A stretch of DNA of 64,000 nucleotides from a bacterium (GCA_035505375.1 DATJQV010000004.1:1-64000); one strand, 5' to 3'. Counted from the stretch's first letter, positions 7,611 through 16,288 are shown. Notes: a model not told the origin generated them from the letters alone. Numbers and translations: made by a program.

Positions 7611-7730
7611 AGGCCCGTCCCCAATCCCTGGCCCCTAACCCCTCGCCCCCAATCCCTTGTCCCCAGTCCCTCCGCCCTACTCCCCAGACCCTGGTCCCTA
7701 ACGCCTTCCCCTAATCCCCTGCTGCCCCAC
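7611..7730. repeat. CCCTAAT-type heptamer array
   Basis: About 17 units of 7 bp with consensus RYCCCYA (GTCCCCA, ATCCCTG, GCCCCTA, and so on) run without a break. The rest of 7334-7900 shows no gene; it contains the copy-2 repeat, this array and TAAGCTGTTAGCCGA-like words. The family resembles the heptanucleotide STRR arrays known in filamentous cyanobacteria in period only. Confidence 0.8.
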
Positions 7731-7900
7731 CCCCGCCCGCGAGCCGCCGGCCGACCGCTTCCGGCCAGCTCTTCATCCCTACCCTCTCAGCCTCCCCAAT
7801 CCTCTCCCCTACATCTGGAACCAAGTCCCGCGGTTCACTTAAATGAACCGCGTGCTGCAAGCCATAAGCTGTTAGCCGACAGCCGTCCATCCCCGCCGAT

Positions 7901-7929
7901 TTGACATCCCCGCCTGCGAATCCTATCAT
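7901..7929 (+). promoter_or_regulatory. Promoter fixing the lipoprotein start at 7937
   Basis: TTGACA (7901-7906), a 17-bp spacer and TATCAT (7924-7929). The -10 overlaps the upstream in-frame ATG at 7928, which therefore cannot be in the mRNA; a start 7-8 bases later coincides with ATG 7937. Confidence 0.7.
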
Positions 7930-7936
7930 GTCTGCG

Positions 7937-8323
7937 ATGAGGCCCTGTACCGTCCTTATCGTTCTGGCTGCGCTGGTTACGTTGCCGGGCTGCATCGTCA
8001 TCACGCCCAAACCACCAACGCCCACTCTTTCTGGCCCGGACACCGGCTGGACTCACACGCCAACCTTGTTCGCGGTCACATACCCGAGCACGGGTGGCTG
8101 GCATACTGTTCTCTTCGTCAACTGGGGCGATAGCGCGGGCGCGTCTCTTGCCTCGAGCGACCAGCCCTCGCATGAGTACCCGGAACCGGGCACATACACA
8201 GTGAAATGCCGGTTGATGATTGACGCGTACATGGAAGACTTCGAGTTCGGTGGACCCAGAGGAGGCGACTGGTCCAATCCCTGCACCGTCCACATTGTCC
8301 CTGGCACGCTCACGCGCCCATAA
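7937..8323 (+). CDS. Small PKD-like lipoprotein (128 aa)
   Basis: The signal sequence MRPCTVLIVLAALVTLPGC carries a lipobox (LPGC), so Cys19 should be lipidated and the protein anchored to a membrane after export. The mature part has NWGDSAGASLASSDQPSHEY followed by PEPGTYTVKCR, the strand pattern of a PKD/Ig-like fold (WGD...HxYxxxGxYxV). Such domains bind surfaces or proteins; no enzyme residues are evident. A related two-domain lipoprotein is encoded at 44098-44736. The promoter position selects ATG 7937 over ATG 7928. Confidence 0.8.
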   Translation: MRPCTVLIVLAALVTLPGCIVITPKPPTPTLSGPDTGWTHTPTLFAVTYPSTGGWHTVLFVNWGDSAGASLASSDQPSHEYPEPGTYTVKCRLMIDAYMEDFEFGGPRGGDWSNPCTVHIVPGTLTRP

Positions 8324-8326
8324 GGG

Positions 8327-8380
8327 GCCGAACTAGAGACAGGCACGCTATTCCGGGAAGCTGCGGGACATCAGGCGAGC
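8327..8380. repeat. Dispersed 3-prime-end repeat, copy 3
   Basis: GAGACAGGCACGCTATTCCGGGAAGCTGCGGGACATC aligns with copies 1 and 2; it starts within 10 bases of the lipoprotein stop. The following words CTACAGCTAACGG and GGCTAACAGC repeat at about 7 bp. No gene is seen between 8324 and 8577. Confidence 0.65.
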
Positions 8381-8523
8381 CTACAGCTAACGGCTATTGG
8401 CTAACAGCTTCGAACACCTTGTCCTGTCTTCTCCCCTCCCACGGTCTCTCTTGCCTTCTCCCCACCGAGAGAGCCAATCCCCGCGGTTCAGTAAAATGAA
8501 CCCGCTGCCCTCCGCCCGCCGAT

Positions 8524-8551
8524 TTGACATCCCCGCCCGCGAGACTAAAAT
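8524..8551 (+). promoter_or_regulatory. Promoter for the 206-aa exported protein
   Basis: TTGACA (8524-8529), a 16-bp spacer and TAAAAT (8546-8551). It shares the word TTGACATCCCCGCC with the lipoprotein promoter at 7901. The TTG start at 8578, after AAGGA (8566-8570), gives a leader of about 20 bases. Confidence 0.65.
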
Positions 8552-8577
8552 CCTGTGTCTCATCTAAGGATCATGCG

Positions 8578-9198
8578 TTGACGCGGTTCATGTTCGCGGT
8601 GCTGGCGCTGACGTGTTCGGTGACAGCTGGGGAGACTCCATCGGCCGGTACAGGTCAAACTCCGGACGGAACCAGGCAGGAATCTTGCTGGCCGGTCGTA
8701 GGCGAGGCGGCGGGCGCCGTAGCCGGAGAGTTCATTGCAGACTACACAGTGGGCACTGTGCTGTTCTTCGTCATGTGGTGCAATGCAAACGACCATCCGG
8801 CGGTCGCGGTGGCGGGTGAAGCAGCTGTGGCAGCTACGCTTGCGCTCGGCAGCGCTGGCGGCGCATCGCTGGTCGGGCTTTGGACCAGGCAGCACGGGAC
8901 GTTTCTCGGATCCTTGGCCGGGGCGGGCGTGGGTGTAGTCGCATTCGGAGCGTGCGTGTTTGCGAGCGACCGCTTTAGAGGCAACCACGTCGCCAACACG
9001 GCATTTGCGATGGCCGCGCCCTTTTGCCCACCTGCGGGCGCGGTCATTGGGTACAACATGAGCAGGCGGTCGCTCGCGCAGACGGGGCTCGAGTCAAGGC
9101 TGCTTTCGCCGGAGCTTTCGATCTCCCCGGTCAGAACGGCACGACAGAGTCGGATCGAGGTACAAGCGAACGTGCGACTGCTGTCATTCAGGTTTTAG
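8578..9198 (+). CDS. Hypothetical exported membrane protein (206 aa)
   Basis: A signal peptide (MTRFMFAVLALTCSVTAGE) is followed by glycine/alanine-rich hydrophobic segments at about residues 45-75, 85-105, 113-135 and 148-165, suggesting a small helical membrane domain, then a polar C-terminus ending in the beta-like VRLLSFRF. The Gly-x-x-x-Gly spacing (GAVAGE, GSAGGASLVG, GSLAGAGVG) is common in tightly packed helices; a C-terminal aromatic residue is also common in outer-membrane proteins, so location is uncertain. The start is TTG 8578, chosen for the AAGGA site 7 bases upstream and promoter position. The family is not recognised. Confidence 0.7.
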   Translation: MTRFMFAVLALTCSVTAGETPSAGTGQTPDGTRQESCWPVVGEAAGAVAGEFIADYTVGTVLFFVMWCNANDHPAVAVAGEAAVAATLALGSAGGASLVGLWTRQHGTFLGSLAGAGVGVVAFGACVFASDRFRGNHVANTAFAMAAPFCPPAGAVIGYNMSRRSLAQTGLESRLLSPELSISPVRTARQSRIEVQANVRLLSFRF

Positions 9199-9239
9199 TC
9201 TAGTCTTACGCGAACACAATCCATGGACGCAGCAAAGCA

Positions 9240-9295
9240 GACCAGGGACAGGCACCCTGAAGCTGGAAGCTGCGAGACATCGCGCTGCCGGAGGC
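9240..9295. repeat. Dispersed 3-prime-end repeat, copy 4
   Basis: ACCAGGGACAGGCACCCTGA followed by AGCTGGAAGCTGCGAGACATC aligns with the other copies and begins 42 bases after a stop codon. The remaining gap to 9560 has GATT-type words (near 9310-9380) and no gene. Confidence 0.65.
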
Positions 9296-9560
9296 AGCGA
9301 GCAATCCCATCTTGGATTGTAGATTTCCGATTTTGGATTAGCCGAGTCCGACCAATTCCAGGTTGTTAATTGCCGATTGGCGGGCGGAGCGACGCGGCGT
9401 CTTTGAACAGAAAGCAGGAAGCCGAGCGTCCTGTCCGGGACGACCCAACATCCGACGGCTGACAGCGATTGCCTTCATCCCTAAACCGTGGCCCCAAGCC
9501 CCCAGCACCTTTTCCGCTGACACCCCCGCCCGTCCGCCAGCGGCCGAGTGAGTGTCTGGG

Positions 9561-11747
9561 CTAGTTGGTCAGGACGACCTTGGTGATGCTCGCCGCCGGA
9601 TGCTCCACGCTGGACACCTGACGCACGAAGTACACTCCCGGGGTCAGCCGGCTGACGTCATTCGCTCCGGGGCGCAGGTTCATCACCTTACGGCCGGCTG
9701 CATCCAGCAACTCGCCAATCGCCATTCGCCCTTGGCCATTCGCCAATCTCAGGACGCCGCGGGCGATTGTCGGTTCCGGCTTGAGGCTTGTGGCTTGGGG
9801 CCTGTGGCTCTCCTGGACGCCGGCCCCGCCGTAGAACTGGTAGACCTGGAGGCCGGCCTCCCAGTCGGCGAGATACGCGTAGTTGCTGTCTACCGCTACG
9901 TTGCAGGCCGAGCTCGGCGCATCGTGGAACCCGACCTCCTGCGGTGCGAGCGGGTTGGAGACGTCAACGACGTGAATGCCTTGGTTGCCCGACGTCACGT
10001 AGGCATACTTGCCGCTGAGCGCGACGCCGCCCGACGAACCGTCCAGGTCACAGTGTCCGACTTCGTGCGGGGCGGCCGGGTTTGAGACGTTGACCACGCG
10101 CAGGCCGGAATCACCGTCGCCGACGAAGGCATAGCTGTCTCTCACTGCTACGCCGTAGGCGTTATCCGCCAGGATGCAGGAACCGACCTCGTGCGGACTT
10201 GGCGAGCCGCTGAAGTGCAACACACGCAGCCCGGAATCGGTGGCTGCGACATAGACATAGGTAGTGTCACCGTCAAGATCCGAGGCATAGCCCGCGGTCA
10301 GGCAGTGCCCGACCTCGTGGGGGCTTAGCGGGTTGGAAACGTCTACTATTCTCAACCCCGAGTCGCCGTCCGCCACCGCGGCGTAGGCTCCCGAGACCCC
10401 CACTGCCTCGGCGTAGCCGGGCAGGGCGCAGTGAGCGACTTCGTGCGGGTTATGCACGTCCGAGACGTCGATAACTCGCAGGCCGGAATCACCATCCGCA
10501 ATCCCGGCGTAGCTCCCGCTGACTGTCACGCCTTCGGCATAGCTCGGCACGTCGCAATGCCCGACTGCCACGGGGTTCTGCCGGTCCGAGACGTCGATAA
10601 TCACCAATCCCGAAGTTTCGTCAGCGAGGAGAGCATAGTTGCCGGCGAGCACCACATCGTTGGCGAAGTCCGGCGTGAGATAGTGACCGGTCTCGTGAGG
10701 ATTCGCTGGGTTAGACACACTGACCACTCGCATGCCGCCATCGGCATCGGCGACATACGCGGAGTGCGCGTTCGCGGCCACGACATCAGTCCAACCCGGC
10801 GTTTGACAGTAGCCGACTTGTTGCGGATTCAGGGGGTCGACGACACTGACTACGTGCAGGCCTGCGCTGTCGTCGTCCACCACGTAGACGTAGTTACCGT
10901 GCAAGGTCAGCGAGTTCACGCTGCCCGGGGCCGAGCAGTGCGCGACTTCGTGAGGATTCATCGGGTCGGAGATCTTGACCACCCGCAGCCCGGAGTCACC
11001 CACCCCGACAAAGGCGTAGCTGTCGCGCACCGCGGCGTACGCCAGGATGCCCGGCAGGACGCAGGAGCCGGCCGGTTGCGGATGCAGCGGGTCGGCAACA
11101 TTGACGACACGCAGCAGTGAATCGAAGCCGGCCAGGTAGGCGTGGGTCCCGGCAACGGTCACGCCCCAGACCGGAACCGGCGTTGCATAGTGCCCGACGA
11201 CGCGGGGATTCTGCGGGTCTGAGTCGTTGATAACGCACACGCCGGAATCATAGTCCGCAGCGTAGAGGTAGTTCCCGCTACGAGACACGGTGCTGACGTA
11301 GCCAGGCGTGCCGACGTGGCCCGCGTGTGTCGGGTTGGCCGGCATCGAAACGTTCCAGATGTCGACGCCGGCCGCGCCATCTGCGACGTAGAGTCGGCCT
11401 GAATCAACGAGAAGCGACTTAACGAGACCGGGTGTGTGGATTGCCTCGGACAGCACGACCGGGTGGGACGAGTCGCTGACGTCCAGTACGTACACGCCGG
11501 CGCCCGAGCCGCAGAAGGCGAGACTACGGGCCGAATCCTGTTCCACCGCGTACGACGGGCCGAACGGCCAGTTCCCAACCAGCCGACAGGCGTTCGAGTC
11601 AGACCAGGGGAGTTGATGGGGATTCCCGGCGCGAACCGGGCTTGGCGCGGCGATCCTCGCACGGTGTTGCCTTGAAGGACCCGCCGCTGCGGACACGCTG
11701 AGCAACGCGAGCAGGACCACGGCAGGGACTCTCACCTTGAGCATCAT
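9561..11747 (-). CDS. Secreted LVIVD-repeat beta-propeller protein (728 aa)
   Basis: The signal peptide (MMLKVRVPAVVLLALLSVSAAAG) is followed by about 14 repeats of some 43 residues with GDSGLRVVNVSNPxxPHEVGHC, the LVIVD pattern that builds beta-propellers. The last 75 residues are a FlgD/Por-like sorting domain (LLDAAGRKVMNLRPGANDV...LTPGVYFVRQ...KVVLTN), so it should be exported and held at the cell surface. A paralogue lies at 49939-52161. RLANGQGRMAIGE in the sorting domain is encoded by a CAATCGC-type heptamer array (9712-9751). ATG 11747 follows AAGGAGGAT with 5-base spacing. Confidence 0.9.
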   Translation of the reverse strand: MMLKVRVPAVVLLALLSVSAAAGPSRQHRARIAAPSPVRAGNPHQLPWSDSNACRLVGNWPFGPSYAVEQDSARSLAFCGSGAGVYVLDVSDSSHPVVLSEAIHTPGLVKSLLVDSGRLYVADGAAGVDIWNVSMPANPTHAGHVGTPGYVSTVSRSGNYLYAADYDSGVCVINDSDPQNPRVVGHYATPVPVWGVTVAGTHAYLAGFDSLLRVVNVADPLHPQPAGSCVLPGILAYAAVRDSYAFVGVGDSGLRVVKISDPMNPHEVAHCSAPGSVNSLTLHGNYVYVVDDDSAGLHVVSVVDPLNPQQVGYCQTPGWTDVVAANAHSAYVADADGGMRVVSVSNPANPHETGHYLTPDFANDVVLAGNYALLADETSGLVIIDVSDRQNPVAVGHCDVPSYAEGVTVSGSYAGIADGDSGLRVIDVSDVHNPHEVAHCALPGYAEAVGVSGAYAAVADGDSGLRIVDVSNPLSPHEVGHCLTAGYASDLDGDTTYVYVAATDSGLRVLHFSGSPSPHEVGSCILADNAYGVAVRDSYAFVGDGDSGLRVVNVSNPAAPHEVGHCDLDGSSGGVALSGKYAYVTSGNQGIHVVDVSNPLAPQEVGFHDAPSSACNVAVDSNYAYLADWEAGLQVYQFYGGAGVQESHRPQATSLKPEPTIARGVLRLANGQGRMAIGELLDAAGRKVMNLRPGANDVSRLTPGVYFVRQVSSVEHPAASITKVVLTN

Positions 11748-11874
11748 TGCATCCTCCTTTTGCGGTTGGTCGGGGCCCGAGTCATGCTACGGGCACCCTC
11801 TGCAGCCATCAGATCAGCGAGGCCACATTCGTCCAGCCGACATAGCGTCTGCTGCGAATTGACCCAGCTCGGTC

Positions 11875-11903
11875 ATTGTAGACACCGTGTCCCGTCAAGT
11901 CAA
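11875..11903 (-). promoter_or_regulatory. Promoter of the LVIVD gene
   Basis: On the minus strand TTGACT (11903-11898), a 17-bp spacer and TACAAT (11880-11875) give a leader of about 120 bases to the start at 11747, in keeping with its strong Shine-Dalgarno. Confidence 0.6.
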
Positions 11904-11973
11904 CAAACATCCGCCGGGTGTGATATTGCGTCAGACCGCTGCTCGACCATTGACAATCCACCACGCGACAGGG

Positions 11974-12001
11974 CCCGGCGGCAGCCGAAGCCGCCGCCGG
12001 G
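11974..12001 (-). terminator. Hairpin with a TTCG loop after the sorting-domain fragment
   Basis: On the minus strand a 12-bp GC stem (one G-T pair) closes on a TTCG loop, 17 bases after the stop of the fragment at 12018. No clear T-run follows. It is a very stable hairpin, probably the terminator of the gene whose end survives at 12018-12140. Confidence 0.6.
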
Positions 12002-12017
12002 GAGATTCGCCGCTGAG

Positions 12018-12140
12018 CTAGCTACTGAGCAGAACTTTGCCGGTGGCTGAGTAGTTGCCGGCTTGGAGCCGGCAAAGGTAGATGCCGGATGCCACCGGCC
12101 TGCCGGAACCGTCCCGGCCGTTCCAGATGGCCGAATAATC
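12018..12140 (-). pseudogene. Orphan sorting-domain end of a lost surface protein
   Basis: YSAIWNGRDGSGRPVASGIY, then LCRLQAGNYSATGKVLLSS and a stop, is the last 40 residues of a FlgD-like sorting domain. Upstream, the frame has no sensible protein; longer readings to 12287 are arginine-rich noise. The body of the gene has been deleted while the end and its hairpin remain. Confidence 0.7.
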
Positions 12141-12342
12141 CTCGGAGAAACGGGTACACATTGTTTGTCTCAATCCAAAGCGCCTATGGCATCGGACCAC
12201 CGAATGAGATTGAGGATTGCCCACGTGGAATTGTGCCGCCGAGGCAGGCGAACGCTTTCTCCTGCGGCATGCTTGTCGAATATACACCGGCCGGCTTGCA
12301 GGGCCGCCAGCCGACCTCCCGGCCTCGTTCTGGAGAAGGTCC

Positions 12343-12927
12343 CTAGTAGACCTTTTCTCCGATCTTGACGGTGTAGGTGTTGTCGCGGAACTGGACTTTG
12401 ACCGCGTCGCCTTCGACGTCGAGTATCCGATGGCCCGCTACGTCGTCTCCGGCCTTCAGCCGCTGATCACCGATGAGTGCGACCCGTGAGCCGGTGGCGT
12501 CGGTGAGTATTGCAGTGAGCTGGTTCGTGCTGCTCGCGACGTGGGTGTCGGTGGTATGAACGTAGCCGCCGGTCGCGGTGCGCGTGGTCCTGGCGCCGCC
12601 GCCCGCGGCAGTCGTGCCGAGCCTCGACTGCTGTTCGAGCCGCCTCTTTGTCGTATCCCGCTTGGCGTGACTCGCCGCCAGCGTACGAGCCGGCGGTTTC
12701 CGGGCCGCGTGAGTCCCCCCGACCCCTAGTGCCGTATCGACCACGGCTCCGGTCGGGGCCGCAACCGGCTTCTTGCCGGCGCTCTGGAACAGCAGCACCG
12801 CCATGATTATCAGGACCACGATTCCGGCCACGATCATGATGACCTGCGTCATCCCGGTCCCGCTTCTCTTACCCGGCGTCTGCCTGGGTCTCGATGCCCC
12901 GGCGTTTGATTTCTTCGATGGCGTCAT
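12343..12927 (-). CDS. Single-pass membrane protein with a C-terminal PilP/GspC-like beta domain (194 aa)
   Basis: A basic N-terminus (1-25) precedes one membrane helix (about 26-47, MTQVIMIVAGIVVLIIMAVLLF), a long Ala/Thr/Arg-rich linker (about 50-135) and a compact domain: TAILTDATGSRVALIGDQRL, then KAGDDVAGHRILDVEGDAV and KVQFRDNTYTVKIGEKVY. This end resembles the short beta domains of type IV pilus PilP or type II secretion GspC (xVxGDxVxGYxVxxIxxxxVxL), suggesting a periplasmic scaffold role; no pilus genes are nearby. ATG 12927 has AGGAGG 7 bases upstream. The assignment rests on pattern only. Confidence 0.7.
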   Translation of the reverse strand: MTPSKKSNAGASRPRQTPGKRSGTGMTQVIMIVAGIVVLIIMAVLLFQSAGKKPVAAPTGAVVDTALGVGGTHAARKPPARTLAASHAKRDTTKRRLEQQSRLGTTAAGGGARTTRTATGGYVHTTDTHVASSTNQLTAILTDATGSRVALIGDQRLKAGDDVAGHRILDVEGDAVKVQFRDNTYTVKIGEKVY

Positions 12928-13044
12928 GTTCTAGCCTCCTGCACTGACAATTATCTGAATGTCACCGGTTCGGCCCGGACTCGTTTGAGACACGCTATAA
13001 CATAGCGCGGTCACTGCCACCCTGTCAAGCACCGCGCTGACGAC

Positions 13045-13113
13045 TGTCGGCTGGCGAATGCCGATTGGCGATTGGCCGGAGCATTCGACATTCGTCACCC
13101 GCCAATCGCCAAT
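13045..13113. repeat. Inverted GATTGGC heptamer arrays
   Basis: GAATGCCGATTGGCGATTGG on the left faces CGCCAATCGCCAATG on the right around a short loop; the right arm directly abuts the stop codon (13115) of the large minus-strand gene. Confidence 0.7.
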
Positions 13114-13114
13114 G

Positions 13115-16100
13115 TCAGAAGTACGCCTTGAGTTGGGCGCTCAGCGTGTGTTCGCTCGCCCGGTCCGGACGGTGGTGGAATCCATACTGCACCGAGGCGG
13201 ACAGAACGTCGCTGAACGAGTGCTCGTAGCTCAACTCGATACCCGGAGTCGTACCGAGCGGTTCGTCGAGTTCCACGTCGAACGGTAGGGTCGCGACCGT
13301 GGCCGTCCGGTGCGCGACTTCGACCAGCGCACGCACGCGGGCACGTGTGCCGATGCTGAACGTCCGGGCCAGGCTTGCGTCCACCGATGTAAGCGAGAAG
13401 GTGCCGAGTTCGGGATACGAGGCCGGCTCGGCGATGGACTTCCGCTCATAGCCGACCACGGCTTCGAGTTTGAGCGCAGTGCCGAGTACCGGGCTGGCCT
13501 CGAGCTTCCACCCGTCCTCATCGCGGTCGACATCTCCGCTGTTCAGTCTGCGCAGCGTGCGTTCCAGCTCGATCCTCGCGCGGCCCTCGACTTCGGGCAG
13601 CTTGTCGCTGTAGAGTTCCAGGTAGCCGTCCTGATGCGACGATGCGAGGCCGGTCGCCGCAAGCGAGCGGTCGGCGCTGAAGTCGGACGATGCCTCGATG
13701 GTCGGGGTGAGCACGGGTTGGAGCGCGTTTATCACCAGCCTCAGGTCCTCCCGGCTGAGACCGGCAAGCACCGCGCTGTCGGTGCTGGTCCGGCTTTCGC
13801 TGAAGGAACCGGTCAACGCCACCGGGTCAAAGGCCGAGATGTCGCCGGAGCCGTTCAGCGTCCACTGGCGCGCCTGCGTGAAGTTGCCGGTCGCCACCAC
13901 CGCCCTGGTGTAGTCGCCCTGCGGGTCCTGGTAGTAACGTCCGGTCAGGGAGTCGCGCCGGTACTGTCCCTCTCCCTCACCCACGTAGCGGAACAGCTCG
14001 TCCTTGAGCTGCGTCTTCTGGTACGATTGGTTGAAATCCGCCTGAAACCGCAGCCCGGCCCTCGGCGTCGCCGACCCGTTCACGGCGGCCAGCAACTGGT
14101 TCCAGTCACCGCTGGAACTCGTGTCGAAGTGCTGATTGTTCAGACCGGCCATCGCGCTCACCCGGTAGGCGGTCCCGCCGGTCCAGTCCGCCCGTGCCTC
14201 CAGCAGCCGCGCGAGGTTCGTCCTTGCCCAGACGCCGGCCGAATCGGGCGCGTAGAACCCGGAATTGCGGAAGTCGACCCCGGCGCTCAGGGCCGACGCC
14301 GGTTTCACGTCGAGCCCCGAGGTCCAGACCAGCGACTTCTCGCCCGAATCCGCCTCGGTTTGCCAGCCGGCACTGGGATAGAACCAGCCCACCCGCGGTG
14401 CGGCCGAGAGACTCTGTCTGGTCAGGTCACCGACCCGGGCCACATCGTATCCCACCCAGCCGAGCCTGGCGTTTCCCTCGTACCGCTCAATCTGCCCGCC
14501 CTCAAACCGGTCGAGCCTGCCCGCCTCGCCGGTCAGGCTGAGGAACGAGGCCGGCTTCGCACGCGCCGACACCTCGTCGCTCGAACGTCGCTCGCTCTCG
14601 GTCGTCCCGCCCCAGCGGTACGTGAAATCGACCTCCGGCCTTGCGCCCGGCAGCTCGAAACCCGCGCCCTGCGACTGGTGGTGATAGGTGACGCCGTAGG
14701 AGCTGTCCTGCCAACCGGCATCCACGCCCAGCGCGCCCGCGTCTTCCGGAGCTCCGCCTGCCGCGAACAGGTTCAGGTCCCGGCGCTGGAACAACCCGTC
14801 CACCCCGGCACTGAATCCCCATTTCCTGTAGCCCAGACGGGCGTACGCCGCCTCGGTCCGCTGGGGCAGGGCAATGTGGCGCTTCGCGACGTAGTTCCCG
14901 GCCTTCGCGCCGGCGTAACTGTAGGCGAGTGTCGTATCATTGTACCGGTAGTCGCCCAGCGAATCACCGACCAGCGCGAACGACACCTGGTAGTCGCCCG
15001 AATCCCGGCCGACGTAGACGTAGTGGTCCCCGGACTTGACGTAGTCGCCCTTGCCATCACCCGCATAGACCGCGCCGTCGAGCCATGCCCGCGAGGTGTC
15101 GGCGCCGATCGCGGCCAGCGATTCTACTTCCGCCCTAGTCAGGTTCTCGATGGTGCTGTGACTCGTATCGTCGCCTTCATTGAATAGCCCGACGCTCAGA
15201 TTGGCGCCGGCCTGAGAATAGCCTGCGCCGCCGACGACAATCGCCCGGCTGTAGTCGCCGGTGACGTACTGGAACGTCGCCTCAATCCGCGACAGCCGGT
15301 CAATCACCCGGCGATTGGTGAACGTCAACTCGCCGGTCGAGTAGTCAATCGTGTAGTCCGCGTCCCAGCCGCGCGTCATCCGGCTGCCGTTCAGGTACAC
15401 TTCCTCGCTGCCCGCAACGATCTGGGTCGACCGTCCGTCGGGTGCCAGCACGTACGGCCCCTGCGAGCCGTCGGCGCCGGACAGCTCGACCCGGCCGAAC
15501 TGACCCTTGGGGCTGGCGTACCCCCCGTTCAGTTGCAGCCCGCTCACCGGCGTTGCGGCGGCGGTCGCACCGATCGCCTGCCGCTCGATGGTTCCGAAAT
15601 CCCCGGCCGGAAGCGACAGGTCGACGTCCCCGAACGACCCCTTCCACTGCTTGCCGGTCAGGTTGATAATGAGCTTGTCCAGTTGTTCGATGTTGGTGGT
15701 AGTACCCTCCGGCGGAATCGGCGAGTTCTGGTCCGACAACTCGGCATCCACACCGACGCCCTCGACGTTGCCGCTTATCTTGACCCGCGTCGCCTGGTCA
15801 ATCCCGGCGTTCTCCCCTCCGAAACTGACACCCAACGTCTTGCTGCCGGATAGCCCCAGCCCGGTCGACTCCGCCGCGCCCGCGGGCGCCGCCGCCACCG
15901 ACGCCGCGGCCGTCTCGGCCCCTGGTAACTGGGAATTGGCAATTGGCAATTCGCGCAGGCGGTATTCCTTCGGCACGCCCGGAAGCAGAACGCATCGGTA
16001 CGTGACCCGAATCGGAACCCACTTCTCCGGCCTGCGCCAGAATATGACGGAACCGGAGTTGTAGTCAAACGTGTAGTCGACCGAGTCGAGCCTTACCCCG

Positions 16101-16261
16101 GAGACATAAACCGTATCGGTGCCCGGAACCAGGAATCCGTGCTCAACCGGGTAGCACGTGCTGATGCCGTCGCTGACGATCAGCGTCTGGCAGGGAACGC
16201 CGAAGGGCTCAGCGCCCGCGAGCGCCGCAACCAGCGAAAGGAACAGGAACAAACGTATCAA
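13115..16261 (-). CDS. Very large outer-membrane beta-barrel-type protein (1048 aa)
   Basis: A signal peptide (MIRLFLFLSLVAALAGA) is followed by beta-strand modules with the pattern VYVSGVRLDSVDYTFDYNSG, repeated as VYLNGSRMTRGWDADYTIDY (about residues 50-85 and 285-320), seen in large envelope proteins of uncultured bacteria. From about residue 330 to the end there are alternating hydrophobic/polar strands with aromatic edges (for example the SVQYGFHH segment near the end) and a final Phe (LKAYF), as in outer-membrane beta-barrels. Function is unknown; transport or surface anchoring is plausible. The residues LPIANSQLPGA (about 105-115) come from an in-frame heptamer array. Confidence 0.8.
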   Translation of the reverse strand: MIRLFLFLSLVAALAGAEPFGVPCQTLIVSDGISTCYPVEHGFLVPGTDTVYVSGVRLDSVDYTFDYNSGSVIFWRRPEKWVPIRVTYRCVLLPGVPKEYRLRELPIANSQLPGAETAAASVAAAPAGAAESTGLGLSGSKTLGVSFGGENAGIDQATRVKISGNVEGVGVDAELSDQNSPIPPEGTTTNIEQLDKLIINLTGKQWKGSFGDVDLSLPAGDFGTIERQAIGATAAATPVSGLQLNGGYASPKGQFGRVELSGADGSQGPYVLAPDGRSTQIVAGSEEVYLNGSRMTRGWDADYTIDYSTGELTFTNRRVIDRLSRIEATFQYVTGDYSRAIVVGGAGYSQAGANLSVGLFNEGDDTSHSTIENLTRAEVESLAAIGADTSRAWLDGAVYAGDGKGDYVKSGDHYVYVGRDSGDYQVSFALVGDSLGDYRYNDTTLAYSYAGAKAGNYVAKRHIALPQRTEAAYARLGYRKWGFSAGVDGLFQRRDLNLFAAGGAPEDAGALGVDAGWQDSSYGVTYHHQSQGAGFELPGARPEVDFTYRWGGTTESERRSSDEVSARAKPASFLSLTGEAGRLDRFEGGQIERYEGNARLGWVGYDVARVGDLTRQSLSAAPRVGWFYPSAGWQTEADSGEKSLVWTSGLDVKPASALSAGVDFRNSGFYAPDSAGVWARTNLARLLEARADWTGGTAYRVSAMAGLNNQHFDTSSSGDWNQLLAAVNGSATPRAGLRFQADFNQSYQKTQLKDELFRYVGEGEGQYRRDSLTGRYYQDPQGDYTRAVVATGNFTQARQWTLNGSGDISAFDPVALTGSFSESRTSTDSAVLAGLSREDLRLVINALQPVLTPTIEASSDFSADRSLAATGLASSHQDGYLELYSDKLPEVEGRARIELERTLRRLNSGDVDRDEDGWKLEASPVLGTALKLEAVVGYERKSIAEPASYPELGTFSLTSVDASLARTFSIGTRARVRALVEVAHRTATVATLPFDVELDEPLGTTPGIELSYEHSFSDVLSASVQYGFHHRPDRASEHTLSAQLKAYF

Positions 16262-16288
16262 GGTCAGCCGTCTAGCCGCGAGCTATTG

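Noticed and set aside
12141-12287. N-terminal part of an 89-aa gene around the sorting-domain fragment
   Set aside because: The sequence is Arg/Ser/Cys-rich without a signal peptide or any recognisable fold; only the last 40 codons are real homology.
13310-15187. 625-codon plus-strand ORF
   Set aside because: It is fully antisense to the large beta-barrel-like gene, which has a signal peptide, strand pattern and C-terminal Phe. The ORF is Arg/Pro/Gly-rich, as is typical of antisense frames in GC-rich genes.
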